Position numbers and translations under genes: made by a program. A stretch of DNA of 64,000 bases from Scleromitrula shiraiana (lineage: Eukaryota > Ascomycota > Leotiomycetes > Helotiales > Sclerotiniaceae), in assembly GCA_028455995.1 (NCBI GenBank), contig JABELC010000009.1, forward strand, positions 1,687,501-1,751,500, in the 5' to 3' direction. Under the pieces are notes generated by a model. That model was not told where the DNA came from. It was given only the letters and a program-made list of their open reading frames with translations, and ran no database searches. Of this stretch, positions 1 to 12,791 are shown piece after piece. How positions within the stretch are numbered: position 1 is the stretch's first letter; each line of letters starts with the position of its first letter.

Positions 1-455
1 AATCGATTTTTTTTATTTAAATAAAATCCTTATAGATTTGAATTTATAGCTTCAATAACGTTCCGTATAATCATATTTGGATCGATTATTAATTATTAAT
101 TTTTGTATATATGAAATATTAAAATTTATAATATTAAAATATAAAACAATATTTTTTTCAACAATTACATTCAATTCATTAATTAAAAATTAATAAAAGT
201 AAAATTCTATTTTAATATAAAAAAAAGTTTTATTAATAATTATATGTGATAATCTTTTAATTTTTTATCTTTTAATTATTTTTAAAAATAGATTTTTTAT
301 TATTATTTTTATATTATTAATATTGATATTTGTTAATAGATATTAATCTAATTTAACTATATAATTATTTAAATTTTAATATATATCTTTTATAATAAAT
401 CATCAAAAAAATAATATTACAATTTTGAAATTTCTGTTATTCCATCTTTTTCAAA

Positions 456-489
456 ACGATATTGATAATATCGATATTATCAATATCGT
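456..489. repeat. 34-bp perfect palindrome
   Basis: The sequence equals its own reverse complement over 34 bases, centred on TCGA, and is built from ATATTG/CAATAT and GATAATATC units. It lies in the AT-rich block. It may be the tip of a foldback repeat or a chance product of low complexity; no function is claimed. Confidence 0.85.
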
Positions 490-2943
490 ATTTTTTCAAC
501 ATTAAATCATATTTCTTTTTCAATATAATATTATACTTTTTCATTCATATATTTACAAGTCTCCCCTGTTTCACGATACTATACTTTTTCATTAATACAT
601 TTACAAATCTTTTCTTTCTTATAATATTACATTTTTTTATTTGTTTATTTATAAACTCTTTCTTTCTTATAATAATATTATATTTCTTTATTTAGATATT
701 ATTATTTCTCGGTTGAAAAAATATTGCATTCTATTAATATTAAAGCTTTAATATATAAAACTATATATATTATAATCAAATAATTTTGATTTTAATATTT
801 GAAAAAATTTATTACAATATAATTGATTTTCAAAATATTATAATTGATAATATTTAAATTATTCAACTATAAACTTTTTTTAATAAATTTCAAATTTAAA
901 ATGAATTTATTCTTTTTATCTTTTTGTCATTTTGTCTCTTTGTCTTTTTTATTTTTAATCATTTTAATATTATTAAAGCTTTATTTTATAATATTGTTAA
1001 TTATAGTAATTAGATCAATAATTTTACTTTTTTTAATTCAATAATCTGATATTTTAATTTTATTTTAATAATTATAAGATAAATTTTGATTATTAATAAA
1101 AATAATAAAAGAATTAAATGAAAATAAAATGATAATGTAAATATTATTTAATAGTATATAATCCAATAATAAATTCAAAAACTGATAAATATATAAAAAG
1201 TTTTATAAAAAAATAAATTAGAATAATTAATTATTAACTTTATTTAATCTTATTATTTTTATCATTAAAGAATTATAATAAAATTTTATTAATCAAAATA
1301 AATTGTTTTAAAAATAATATATCAAAATTATTTATATTTAAAAAATATTTAATATAAATTGAAAAAAAATATTAATGATTTTAGATTAATGATAGTGTTT
1401 AAAATAGCTTTTTTGATATTGTTTTTTATTTGAAATTTTAAGAAATCAAAGATATACTAAATTTTAAAATATATTATTTTGTTTTAAAGATAAAAATATT
1501 TTTGATAAAAATCAAAATAATAAAAATAGATTTATATTAAATTTTATTAATATTTTTTTTGATAATTAACGATAATGTTTTTTTCATTTCAATCATAATA
1601 ATTTATTTATAATATCAAATATTAGAATTTAAAAAAAAATAATATATATTTTTATTAATATTCTAAATATTTTGATTCTTATTAATTTAAAAAAGTTTTA
1701 TAAAAACAAATTAAATAAAATCTACAATATTAAAAAAGATTCAAAATAAAATGTTTTTTAAATTGATTTATTTAATAATAATATTAAAGAAGAGAAAAAA
1801 TATAAATGCAAAATAAAGATATTATAAGCTTTATAATTTATTAATATTATGAATAAATTTAATTAAAGAATTATTTTATTTATTTCATTTTGAAAAAAAG
1901 TTAAATTGGACTATTAATATTAATAAAGATGATATGATTTTAATTATGATTATTAATAATTTTAAGTCATTTAAGTTGTTAAAAGGATGTTCTATAAATA
2001 CTTTGATTTTAAAACTAAAATGAAAAAAGTATAATAGATTATTTCATTATGAAAATTAAATATTATTAATAAAGTAGTTTTTAATATTGATAAATTAATT
2101 TTTATTATATAATGTATTAATATTATTAATAATATTGAAGACAATTTTATAAAATAAATTATTATCATGTTAAATTACAATATTAGTATTTATTATAATA
2201 AAATTATAAGTATATATATTTTTGATTATAAATTAAAGTTTAATAATAAGTAAATAATCTTTCTTAAAATGATCATATAAGTAATGTTATAATTAATTTA
2301 TATATATGATATTTTAGATTATATAATAATGAAATTTGTAGATTATAGATTTTTATCAATATATATAAAGATTTTTTAAGTAATATTTTTTTTAATTTAT
2401 GTTTTTATTATTATATATTTAATTAGTTTTTTGATAAAAATTTTTTATATCATATTAACAATTCTTTTTTAATTTATATTATATCTTTTATTATTTGATT
2501 ATTATATTTCTATAAAAAATATGTTTTTAATATAAAGAAATATATATCTTTCTATTTTTTATTATTTTTCTTTATAATCTTTTCTTTTTGAATATATTCT
2601 TTATTTTCTATAATTAAATAGAATTATATAATATAATATATATAAAGATAATTTATTTTCTTCTTTTAAATAGAATAAAAAATATTTTATTATATATTTT
2701 AAATCGGATTTTAAAGATAAAGATTTATTTAATCATATTTTATATTATTAAATATTGAAAATGTGGTTTTACTATAATAAGATTATACAATGTATAGTAC
2801 TATAATTGTTTATGTGGTATTCTTATTATTGATTTATTTATAGTACAAATTGTTAAATTGTATATATATACGACTATAATCATATGATATCATATACTAC
2901 TTTATGATCTATATTCTAATATTAATATTATTTAAAAAAAAAA

Positions 2944-3180
2944 ATGTTAGAATGGTTGCCGGATAAGGATCACTCCACATTAGGACTAGTGTAATTACAT
3001 AATCAATAGTTGATATATATCTCCCCTTATGGGATCAAGACTTTAATTAATCAATTAAAATAATATAATAATATATCAAACCCATAATGCTCTTCTTTAT
3101 ATCTAACCTTTTATAGATTGTGAACCTAGAAGTATTTAAAAATTATTAATTATATTCAACTCATTCAAATCATATTCAAA
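2944..3180. repeat. Less degraded island, possible LTR relic
   Basis: This island contains clear C/G-bearing words (for example GGTTGCCGGATAAGGATCAC near 2,955) within otherwise AT-only DNA. It begins with TGTTAGAATGG, and fungal Copia-type LTRs commonly begin TGTTAGAA or TGTTGGAA. No second copy, primer-binding site or internal coding region can be read nearby, so a solo-LTR relic is only a suggestion. Confidence 0.35.
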
Positions 3181-6100
3181 AAAACTTATTTACCACTTTT
3201 ACTTCAAGTTCTTTATAAAAGATATTGTTAAAAAAAAATCAAAACGAATTATTAAAAACTAAGTAAATATTATAATAATAAAAGTTTATAAAATATTTAA
3301 TAATACTAAATTAAATAAAAGTTTATTAATATAAAAGTTTAATGATGAATTTATTAATAAACAATTTTAAAATTTAATTAAAATATTTAATATAAATTAA
3401 TAAAAATATAGACTAATAATAATAAATCTTTAAAAATCTATGTTAGAATTAAAATATATTAATAATCTTGTTAATTTATATTTTTAATATTTATTTAATA
3501 AAATATTAGATATTGTTAAAAAAAAATTATAATTAATGATTTTATGCAAAATATAGAAATTAGTTTAACTTTTTTATTTAAAAAATCACTTTAATATTAT
3601 AAAGTTAATAAAATAATATAAAAAATTAATTATATAATTTAATAAAAAATTATAATAATATTTGATAAATCATTATTTTTTTTAACTTTTTTTTTTAATC
3701 ACGATTATAATAATTATTAAAATTATTATCTTTATCTTTATTAATAGACTTAATCAATTTAATGGTAGAATCAAACTTATCATCGTCTATTTTGTAAATG
3801 AATTCAAAGTAATATTTTAAGAAAGAAGAAAATTATTTATGTTAAATCAAGAATATTAAAAATATTATTAACGTAAACGGATTAAAAAAAGTCATTAAGA
3901 AAAAAGTAATAATATTAAAAGATATTGATTTTATGGTATTTACAATTAAAACAGAAATTAAGACTTAAAAAAAATGGAATAAAAAAAATGCAAAAATGTA
4001 TATTATTATTTATTAATCTTTTTATATTAATTTAATAAAATTAATCAAAAATAAAAAAATAACTTAAAAAATGATTAAAATTTTTAAATATTAATATAAG
4101 GGTAAAAATTATATTTTTAATTATAATAAATTGATTAAATATAATTAGATAAATATAAATGATTTTAAAAACATTTAAAAAATAATTATTATAATTTATT
4201 GATTATTTATAAAATTTATTAAAATAAAATTAATACCAAATATAATAATTTAATATATATAATTTATTATAATAATAAATAAAAAGTTTTTTATTTAAAC
4301 AAAGCAATAATATTTTATTATTTAAAGTTCAAAAACAAATAAATTTAATATAATAAAGAATTTTATAATTAACTTTATTGATAAAACTTAATAAATCGAA
4401 AATTTGAAAAATGGAATAATACTTTTCAATAATAAGAGTCAAGGAGTTTTATAAAAAAAAAAAACTATACTTAAATAAAACAATTTTAATAACTTTAATC
4501 ACTTTAATAAATCTAATCTATATATTTATTATAATAATCTTAGTTTTAATCTAATTTAATTTTATAACTTTAATATATATCTAAACAATTTAAAAAATAT
4601 TAATATAAAAAAAAAATGGGACAATAAAAACAATATTAAATAAAAGATTTAAATCAAAATTAAGAATAAAGTATCAAACAATAAATTTAATAATAAAGCT
4701 TTAAATTTAAATAATAAAAAAAAATCTAATAATTATAAAAACTTTAGAATAATAATAATAATATTATTTATAATAATTAAAAATTTATTATAAAGTTTAT
4801 TTAATAAAAAATCAATTCTAGATATTATTATAAATATTTAATATAAATATATTTAAATCTATAATATTAATACTTTATATTATTATATATAAGATATATT
4901 AAAATTTATTATATTTTGGAAGTTTATATTATATAAATCAAAGAAATTCGGGTTATTATTAATAAATAAAATAATTTACTTTATAAAAATAAATAAAATT
5001 GTATTAAAATGTTTTATAAAGAATAAACTTAAAATATTTTTTTTATATTAAAACATTTTATATTTTAATAAATTATTATTAAAATTGTTTTTAGGTATAA
5101 TATAATAAAAAAATAATAGATATATATAATATAATTATATATAAAATAATAAAAAAATTATTTATTTTTAGATAGATTTAAATATATATATTATTATTTA
5201 ATTATAAAATAAAATAATAATTTATTTAATATTTTTAATATTATTTTTAAATATTGATATCTATAAAAAATATATTAATAGAAATATTTAATATAAGTGA
5301 TTTAAATATTTTTCCAAAAAAAATGTTAAAATAATCTAAAAAATAATAAAAAAACTATTTATTAAAGATTTAGTAAAATATTTTAAAAATAAAAAAAAAA
5401 TTTGCAAAATATATAAACTAATAAAATTATATTAAATATTATAAAAAATTATCAATTTAAAATTAATTAAAATCTTTAAATTTTTATATATTAATATTAT
5501 TAAAATCAATTTAATTAATATTAATAAATATTAATATATTATCATTATTATTAATAAAATATCTCGATTTAAATAAATCTATATTTATAAATATAAAAAA
5601 AATACTAAATTAACTTTGCAAATTATTGCAAAATAATTTGAATTCTAATATGGTTGGAAATTTATAAAATAGAGATTAAATGAGGATAAAAAATATAATA
5701 TAAATAAATTAAATAAACTCATTAATAATACTAATTTAATTATTAAATTTATTATATTATATACCCTAAATTAAAATGGGATTTCAAAATAATTAATTTA
5801 TACTTTATTTAAAAAAATATAAGTAATTATAATTAACAAAAAAATACTTTTAATATTTTAATTAAAGATATATTAAAATATAATTTATATTATAAATCAA
5901 ATTATAATTACTTTAATTAAAAAAATAATTTCATATAAAATATTTATAAATCAAATCAATTTAAATTATAATAATAAACCTTTAATCGTATATTTATATA
6001 TATTAAATTATAAAATATATATATATATTCTAAAAAAAAAATATGTTTTTAATCAAAAACTCATTTTATATATTTAAATCAATATCTTAATAAATTTTAA

Positions 6101-6949
6101 AAACAATTATATATATTATATATATATTCCAATATAAACTAGAAAAAAAATTATATAAATTTTAAATATTCGATTTGATAAAAAAAATCTAATTATTGAT
6201 TTAGATAATAATATTATCATTAATTTTTAAAATAAAAAAAATAATAACAATAATATTTTAAAGCCAATAAATAATTTCTAATATATATAATTTAATAAAT
6301 TCATTATTAATATATTAAAAAAATCATTTAATATAGATAAATATATAGAAATTAAAGATAAAAAACTATTTAATCAAATATTTAATAATAATAATAATAA
6401 TATTATTATTAATAAAGCTTTATTTTCTATTTTATTTGAATTCAAAAAAAGATGAAATTAATTAATAAGCTTAAAAAATAAAAAAAAGATATTATTAATC
6501 AATATTAATAAAGTTATTTAATCTTTATATAATATATAAATAATATTTATTATATTTAATATAATATATTATAATAATAATAATAACTCTAAAACTCTAA
6601 AAAAAGCATTAATAAACCTAAAAAAAAAATATTAAATCAAAATTATCAAATCAAAATACAAATCATTATATAATAATAAAATATTCAAATTAATTAAAAA
6701 ATCTAAAATATTTAATATATAAATAATTTAATATCATAAAATCAAAACAAATATATATAATATTTATAAATATTAAATATCAATTTAATTTTGATTTAAT
6801 TAAATTATTAATATTCTTCAAAATTTTAAAAAGTTTAATCAATATTTTTTTAATTTTGATATTTTAATAATATTATATTAAATTTCAAAATATAATATTT
6901 ATATTAAATTTTAAAATATAATATTTATATTAAATAAATTTCTTTTTAT

Positions 6950-7266
6950 ATATTTAAATATATTTTTATCATTATTTAATATATTAATAATTTATTCGAT
7001 TTAAATCAAATTAAAAATATAATATTTTTATATATTTTTTATTATATTAATATATTAAATTGAATATTCTAAATTTAAACTCTTAATTTAATTTTTAATT
7101 ATTAATAATGAATTTTTCAATCTAAAAATAATTTATATTTAATATTTTAAATAATTTTATAAATAATTAATTGATTTATTTATATTAATATAAAATATGA
7201 TTTATATAAAATAAACAATCTTGAAATTATTTAATAATTTTACGTATGTTTTAATTTTAATTTAAT
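6950..7266 (+). mobile_element. Eroded right arm of the foldback element
   Basis: From about 7,149 to 7,266 this can be lined up base for base with the right arm of the element at 23,147-24,127 (its bases 24,004-24,124). Nearly every C or G of the better copy is T or A here, for example GCGCATGCTTC becoming ACGTATGTTTT. Weaker similarity continues left to about 6,950. The matching left arm could not be found. The mutation pattern fits RIP. Confidence 0.6.
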
Positions 7267-7689
7267 TAAGTAATATAATTTTATTTTATAAAAACAAAAT
7301 CAAATTAATAAATTTATTATTATTTATCATTATTTTTTGTGATTTATTTTTAATTATAAAGAAATTAATTAAATAATAATAAAAAAAGATAATATTTTAA
7401 TCATATACCTTTTTAAAATGAAATTTATTTTAATTTTTAATAAAAATAAACTTGATTTAATTTTTATAATTAATATAGAAATATTCTAAAAAACTTAATA
7501 AATTCTATATTATCTTAAATTTCAAAATTATTTAAAAGTTTTTATTAAATTATTATATTCTAATTTTCTATATTAATTATATATATTATATAAAATTGAT
7601 AAATAATAATTACATTTAGTTTTTTTTATTTAATAGATTTAATTATATTATGAAAAATCATTTTTTTTAAAAAGATTTATCTATTTATT

Positions 7690-7851
7690 TATTTAATTTT
7701 TATTTAATTTTTATTTAATTTTTATTTAATTTTTATTTAATTTTTATTTAATTTTTATTTAATTTTTATTTAATTTTTATTTAATTTTTATTTAATTTTT
7801 ATTTAATTTTTATTTAATTTTTATTTAATTTTTATTTAATTTTTATTTAAT
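7690..7851. repeat. 11-bp minisatellite in AT-rich DNA
   Basis: About 14-15 perfect head-to-tail copies of an 11-base unit (ATTTAATTTTT) run without a visible substitution, ending where the sequence changes to TTGTGTATTTAACC. The uniform copies contrast with the eroded DNA around them, implying recent expansion by slippage after RIP. Confidence 0.9.
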
Positions 7852-10554
7852 TGTGTATTTAACCAATGTATTTAATTTTTTAATAATAATACTTTTAAAT
7901 TAAACACAACAATGATAAATTTAATAGTATTATTTTTCATAAAATGATTGAGTTTAATGTCAATAATATTCAATTGTATTATATTTTTAATTTTTTTATA
8001 TCAAATGATAATCTTTTTTTTAGATGATTTGGATTTTTTCAACAAATATAGAAAAGATTATAACAATAATAATATTAATATATAATAAAACGATTATATT
8101 TAAATATTAATAAAGATTGTTCATGTAAATTAAAAATATAATAAAATAAAGTACATTATTTTGAAATATTTTCATATCAATTTACTCAAATCTTTTTGAT
8201 TATTTATTAAAAATAATTTTCAAAAAATCAATTTTTTAAAAATGATTTTATATGATTAAATCTATTCAAAATTTTAAATTTTTTAAATTATTCAATAATT
8301 AAAATTTGATAATATGATTAAATATTTTGTTAATGATTGAAAGAAATTATGAATATTTCTCATTGTAATTTTTATTCAATTTGATTGAATTTTATCAATG
8401 AAAATAATATTATATTAATAATTGATTTTTAATCTAATTATTAATTTATAAAGAGTTGAATAGTTTTGTAGTTTTTAAAAAATAATTCAGTTTTTAAGCT
8501 AATAATTGTTTATTTATTTTTTTAAAAATATTTTAATGAATTTAATGTTTGATGTATTTTTAAAATTACGTAATATAATTTTTGAAATTCTTTAAAAGTA
8601 TTTTTATTATCTATTTTTAATATATTGCATAATCATTTAATTTAAATCAAATTAAATTCAATCTAGAGAATTATTTTAAGATTTATTTATCAACTTTTGA
8701 ATAACTATATCAATAATTTGATTAAAATTTAATATTTTTTTTCTTTTTTCATTCAATGTATATTATAAAATTGAAAAACTAATAAACTCGATTATTTTTA
8801 TTTTTTAAATTTTTTAAATTTTTTAATTCATTATTTTATTAAGATTTAAATGTATGAAATAGTTTTTATATTAAAGAATCAATTTGTATTATTGTTATAA
8901 CAAAATTAATAAATTTTATAATTATTGAATTAAAAAAGTCAATTAATTATTTCGATTTAATAATATTAATAAAAAAACTTCATAACTTTATAAATTGATT
9001 TAAATAAATAATAAATATTGAATTTAATTTAATTTAATTTAATTCTTTTGATTTAAAATGGTTATTAATTAACGCTTTTAATATCAAATTATATAAAAAT
9101 AAAGAGGACATTAATAAAATTTACATTTTAAATAGATAAAAGAATATTATAATAATTAAAATTTGTTTTTAAAAATTTTATCAATTCTGAATATTAATAT
9201 TTTTTATTAAAATAAAGTTAAAACTTGTCTTTTTTTAGATTGTTATATAATTTTAAATTTCTTGATTTAATTTATTATATTTGATTTAAAAAATAAAGGA
9301 TTTCATCATAAATAATAGATGTTAAAAGCTTCTGGACAGTCTCTCTATTAGCTATGGAGGTTGAAATAGATTTGCCTTTCCCCAAAATCAGATTAAACTT
9401 TAATATTAGAAAGCAGTATAGTATTTAAGTATTGAAAGTTTTTTGTCGGATATTTTATTAATTAAATCATAATTAATAATGAAAAAATCTTATTTGATAA
9501 AATCAAATTATTAAACAGTTTATTTTGATTATAATATGTCATAATGATTTTTGATAAATTTTATTTTCATTAATATTTTTTTAAATTAATTTATTAATTT
9601 TATTTTGTTTTTTAAAAAGAAGATATTATATTTTGTTTTGATTAATAAAATATTAAAAAAGAAAGAAATAGAAATCTATTTAAATAAATTATTAATTATT
9701 AAGTTTTTTATAAACTTTTTTTATTTAAAGATATTTCTATTTATAAATAAAATTAAAAAAAGTTTGATTAATATTAATATTGTTTTATATAATTATAGTT
9801 TAAAATTAAAAAGTATTAATTAATGCAATTTGGATTTTTTAAAGATTATATATAATAATAAAGAAAAAAAGTATTTATATAATTAAAATAGTAAATTAAA
9901 TTATTAAATTATTAGATTAAAAGTTTATTTTATTAAATTTTGAATTGCATTGATATTATAAATAATAAAAAGATTGATAAGTTTATTAAATTTATTATAT
10001 AATAACATTTAAATTTAAATGTAATTAAATTTATTATAATCAGTATAAAAGTTGATCAATTTATTTAATATAAATAAAAATAAAGATTAAAAAGAAAAAA
10101 AATAATTTATAATAAAATATCTAAATAAAAAATTAAAAATAATTTTTTTTAATTTCAGCAACAAAAAAAATATTAATCAATTAAACAAGAATTATTCAAA
10201 CAAATCACTTATATCAATGATTAATAATTGACTATCAATCAATCATTAATTGACTATTAAAAAACTTTCTATAATAAAAGTTATATAGAGTAATTTTAAT
10301 ATATAATATTTTTAAAAAAAAAATCTTTTTTTAATTTAAATATTATATAATATTATCAATTATAAAAAAAACTATTATTTATTGATAGAATCAATCAATT
10401 TAATCAAAGTTTATATATATATATTAATAGTGTATTGATGAATAATAAAGATATGAATAATAAAAGTATTAAAAATATTGAAGGTATTGATAATATTGAT
10501 AATATTAATAATATTAATAAAATTAATAATTAATAACAATATGGTATTATATAA

Positions 10555-10680
10555 GATAAATTCTGTGCATTAATTAACAACAAACTACCAGTATACCCTT
10601 ATTAATTAATAACAAATTACCAGCATGCCCTTGCTAATTGATTGCTAATTGACTATCAATTGATCGTAATTGACCACAAA
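10555..10680. repeat. Island with imperfect ~37-bp tandem duplication
   Basis: Two adjacent imperfect copies contain AACAAACTACCAGTATACCC and AACAAATTACCAGCATGCCC, separated by AT-rich linkers, followed by a cluster of TTGACTATCAATTG-like words that recurs near 10,220-10,255. C and G content is higher than in the flanks. It may be a relic of a repeat with internal direct repeats; no coding potential was seen. Confidence 0.45.
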
Positions 10681-11811
10681 ATTCAGTTATTAATATAAAA
10701 AAAACTTCAATAAATATCAAAGTCATCCTTATTAATTTTATAAATTATTAACTGCAAAGACTATCTTTATTTATTAATTGATCGAATCTTTTTTGCTGAT
10801 GTTCTAATCTAATTATATTTATAAATTAATGATGATATTTATTCTATATATAATCATAATAAATATAATATCTTGTTTAAATATCTTAACTCATACCTTT
10901 TCATATTTTTTCATTATTTATATATATAATTTCATATAAAATTAAATTTGATTAATAAATAAACATGTTACAAGTTCCTGAAAATTAAATTTTCGATCAT
11001 TTTATTTTATTTTCTTTTAAATTCTTTTTCGAATTTAATTCAAATAAATCATGATAATTTCATACTATAACTTTAATTTTTTTTTTTTCATTTCTTTTCA
11101 AAAACCCGAGATAATTTAAAAGATTTTCATTAGTTGTATATATTCAAGTTGATAAATTTCATTTCTTAATATATTTATTTTAAAATAAATTATATAACAT
11201 GAAGATAAAAATGTTTAATTCACTTATATTAATAATATTTTTTATTATATTCAAAGCATTTATTTTACTTAATTTATTTATAAATATATAAAATTTTATA
11301 TTAATATTTAAATTTTTTGGAATGATATATAAATAAACTTAATGTTAAAATTTTTTAATATTATAACTAATTTATTTTTTTATAATTATATATAATTTAT
11401 AAAACTTTATTGTAAATTACTAATAATCTAAATTTAAAAATCTTTTCATTAATTTTTTATTTTTTATTTTTATTAAAAATATTCATTTAAATTCTTTCTT
11501 AAATTCTTTTCTAAAATCTTTTAGTATGAAATAAATATTTATAATTTTTTTATTTAATAATTTATTTTTCATAACTACTAAATAATTATATTTTTTTCAT
11601 GAATGATTTTAAAATATTAAAGAATTAAAAAGTTATAAATCATTCTCAATCAAATCTTTATTTATATGAAATAAAAAATTTAAAACTTGTAATTTTTATT
11701 TTTATTTTTATTATTCTTATTTTTATAATTTTTATTTTTATAATTTAAAATTCTTAACATTATTAAAAGTATTAAAATTAACATAAAGATAACAAAAAAT
11801 ATTTAAAACAT

Positions 11812-11864
11812 TTCAAAGCGATTTGCTTATTTTGCGTGTGCTTCAATTTTAATTTAATCAACTT
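11812..11864 (+). mobile_element. Right terminus of a foldback element copy
   Basis: The run GCTTATTTTGCGTGTGCTTC followed by AATTTTAATTT matches the right end of the 23,147-24,127 element (GCTTATTTTGCGCATGCTTC, then the same AATTTTAATTT). The last bases differ by mostly C-to-T/G-to-A changes. The match stops where coding-like DNA begins, so this marks the boundary between the AT block and the severed gene fragment. Confidence 0.6.
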
Positions 11865-11866
11865 GA

Positions 11867-12286
11867 AGTAGTAAGGAATGGGCATGGGTACCCATCTCAC
11901 AACTTGAACGTCATATTTCCGAGATCGTCAAGGAAAGTCAAGAACGTGTTGTACAACAATACTCCCCTCCATCTAGAGGCTATTTTAGTGTTCTGATGAT
12001 GCTTCGTGACATCGATTCGCTAGCTTTACTTGTGTTGGAAGCTGTTGGGGATCGCTTGAATGGAATCAATGTATATCATCCAGTTGGGATACTCAAACTC
12101 CAGTATGTTAGCCCTTCAACTTACCCTTCGTCTAAGTTAGTTGTAAGAATAAATGATATATACAATTCGATTACTGTATGGCTCAATACGCATAGGAACC
12201 GATGCTTAGAGCTAGAAATTGCAAGGGATGTATTCATGGAGGTAGTTGGGGGGACCTGGGGCGAAGAAACGGTGATAATAGTTTAA
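11867..12286 (+). pseudogene. Severed 3' end of an unidentified gene
   Basis: An open frame runs from just after a TGA at 11,864-11,866 to a TAA at 12,284-12,286, giving about 139 residues of normal, non-repetitive composition. The first ATG is only at 11,996, so a start there would discard about 43 plausible residues. The 5' part appears to be missing: immediately upstream is a mobile-element terminus and then AT-rich DNA. A splice acceptor (TGAAG or GTAG) could sit at 11,865-11,872 if the gene once had upstream exons. The product contains the segments VPISQLERHIS and RNRCLELEIARDVF but I do not recognise a family. It may be a genuine lineage-specific small gene, but truncation by repeat insertion is the simpler reading. 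Confidence 0.5.
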
Positions 12287-12791
12287 ATGAGGGTTGAAAC
12301 TCTATATCGTTGATCCATGGCTTTGGTTATAAACTTTGATGGTTTTATAGGTAAGTCACGGGTTTAATCGGGAACCTCCTGCTTTATACAGACCCATAAT
12401 GATTTCTTGAAACATTATTCTGTATAAAAGATGTAATGCCATCCAGTGGCAGTGTTATTCACCAACGCTTTAGATTACTTTGACCGAGTAGTGAAAGCCA
12501 AAGATCAATAAAAGGGAAAGAAGCTAGGAGGAAAGATATGATATATTAGGTGAATTGTTGAATCATACACCAATGAAGAGGCATGAGTTTCTAACTTGCT
12601 ATAATTCATTCATAATAAAGTGCTGCATACTTATGAAGGAGTGTAAGAATCAAAGATTCAAACATGTCCACTTAGTTCTATAATATGATCGTAAGCATGT
12701 TTAACGTTCGAACATGAGTTGTTTGTTTGTAATTACGCTTTAAGAAGCTATGTATTATACATATAACATACAAGTCTTGTATGTCTAAGAG
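12287..12791. other. Intergenic, nothing recognised
   Basis: Ordinary-composition spacer between the severed fragment and the 3' end of the PPR gene. It probably carries the PPR gene's 3' untranslated region and terminator. No RNA gene or repeat was recognised. Confidence 0.5.

Larger units (their letters stand above)
1..11865. repeat. AT-rich, RIP-eroded repeat block
   Basis: Almost the whole stretch is A and T, with TpA-rich strings, homopolymer runs and no open frame that looks like protein; the longest frames encode only Phe/Ile/Leu/Lys/Asn strings. Known biology: in many ascomycetes, RIP converts C to T in duplicated DNA and leaves such AT blocks. A few islands with more C and G survive near 2,944-3,180, 9,310-9,430 and 10,560-10,680. 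The right edge at about 11,865 is abrupt, passing directly into coding-type sequence. It could be a dispersed transposon graveyard or part of a centromeric or subtelomeric block; no telomere repeat is present. Confidence 0.9.

Noticed and set aside
462..1044. Open frames of 66-77 codons in the AT-rich block
   Set aside because: Composition is Phe/Ile/Leu/Asn only, set by base composition; no motif or plausible gene context.
9605..9823. 72-codon Lys/Ile/Phe-rich frame
   Set aside because: Same bias as other AT-block frames, with no homologous text recognised.
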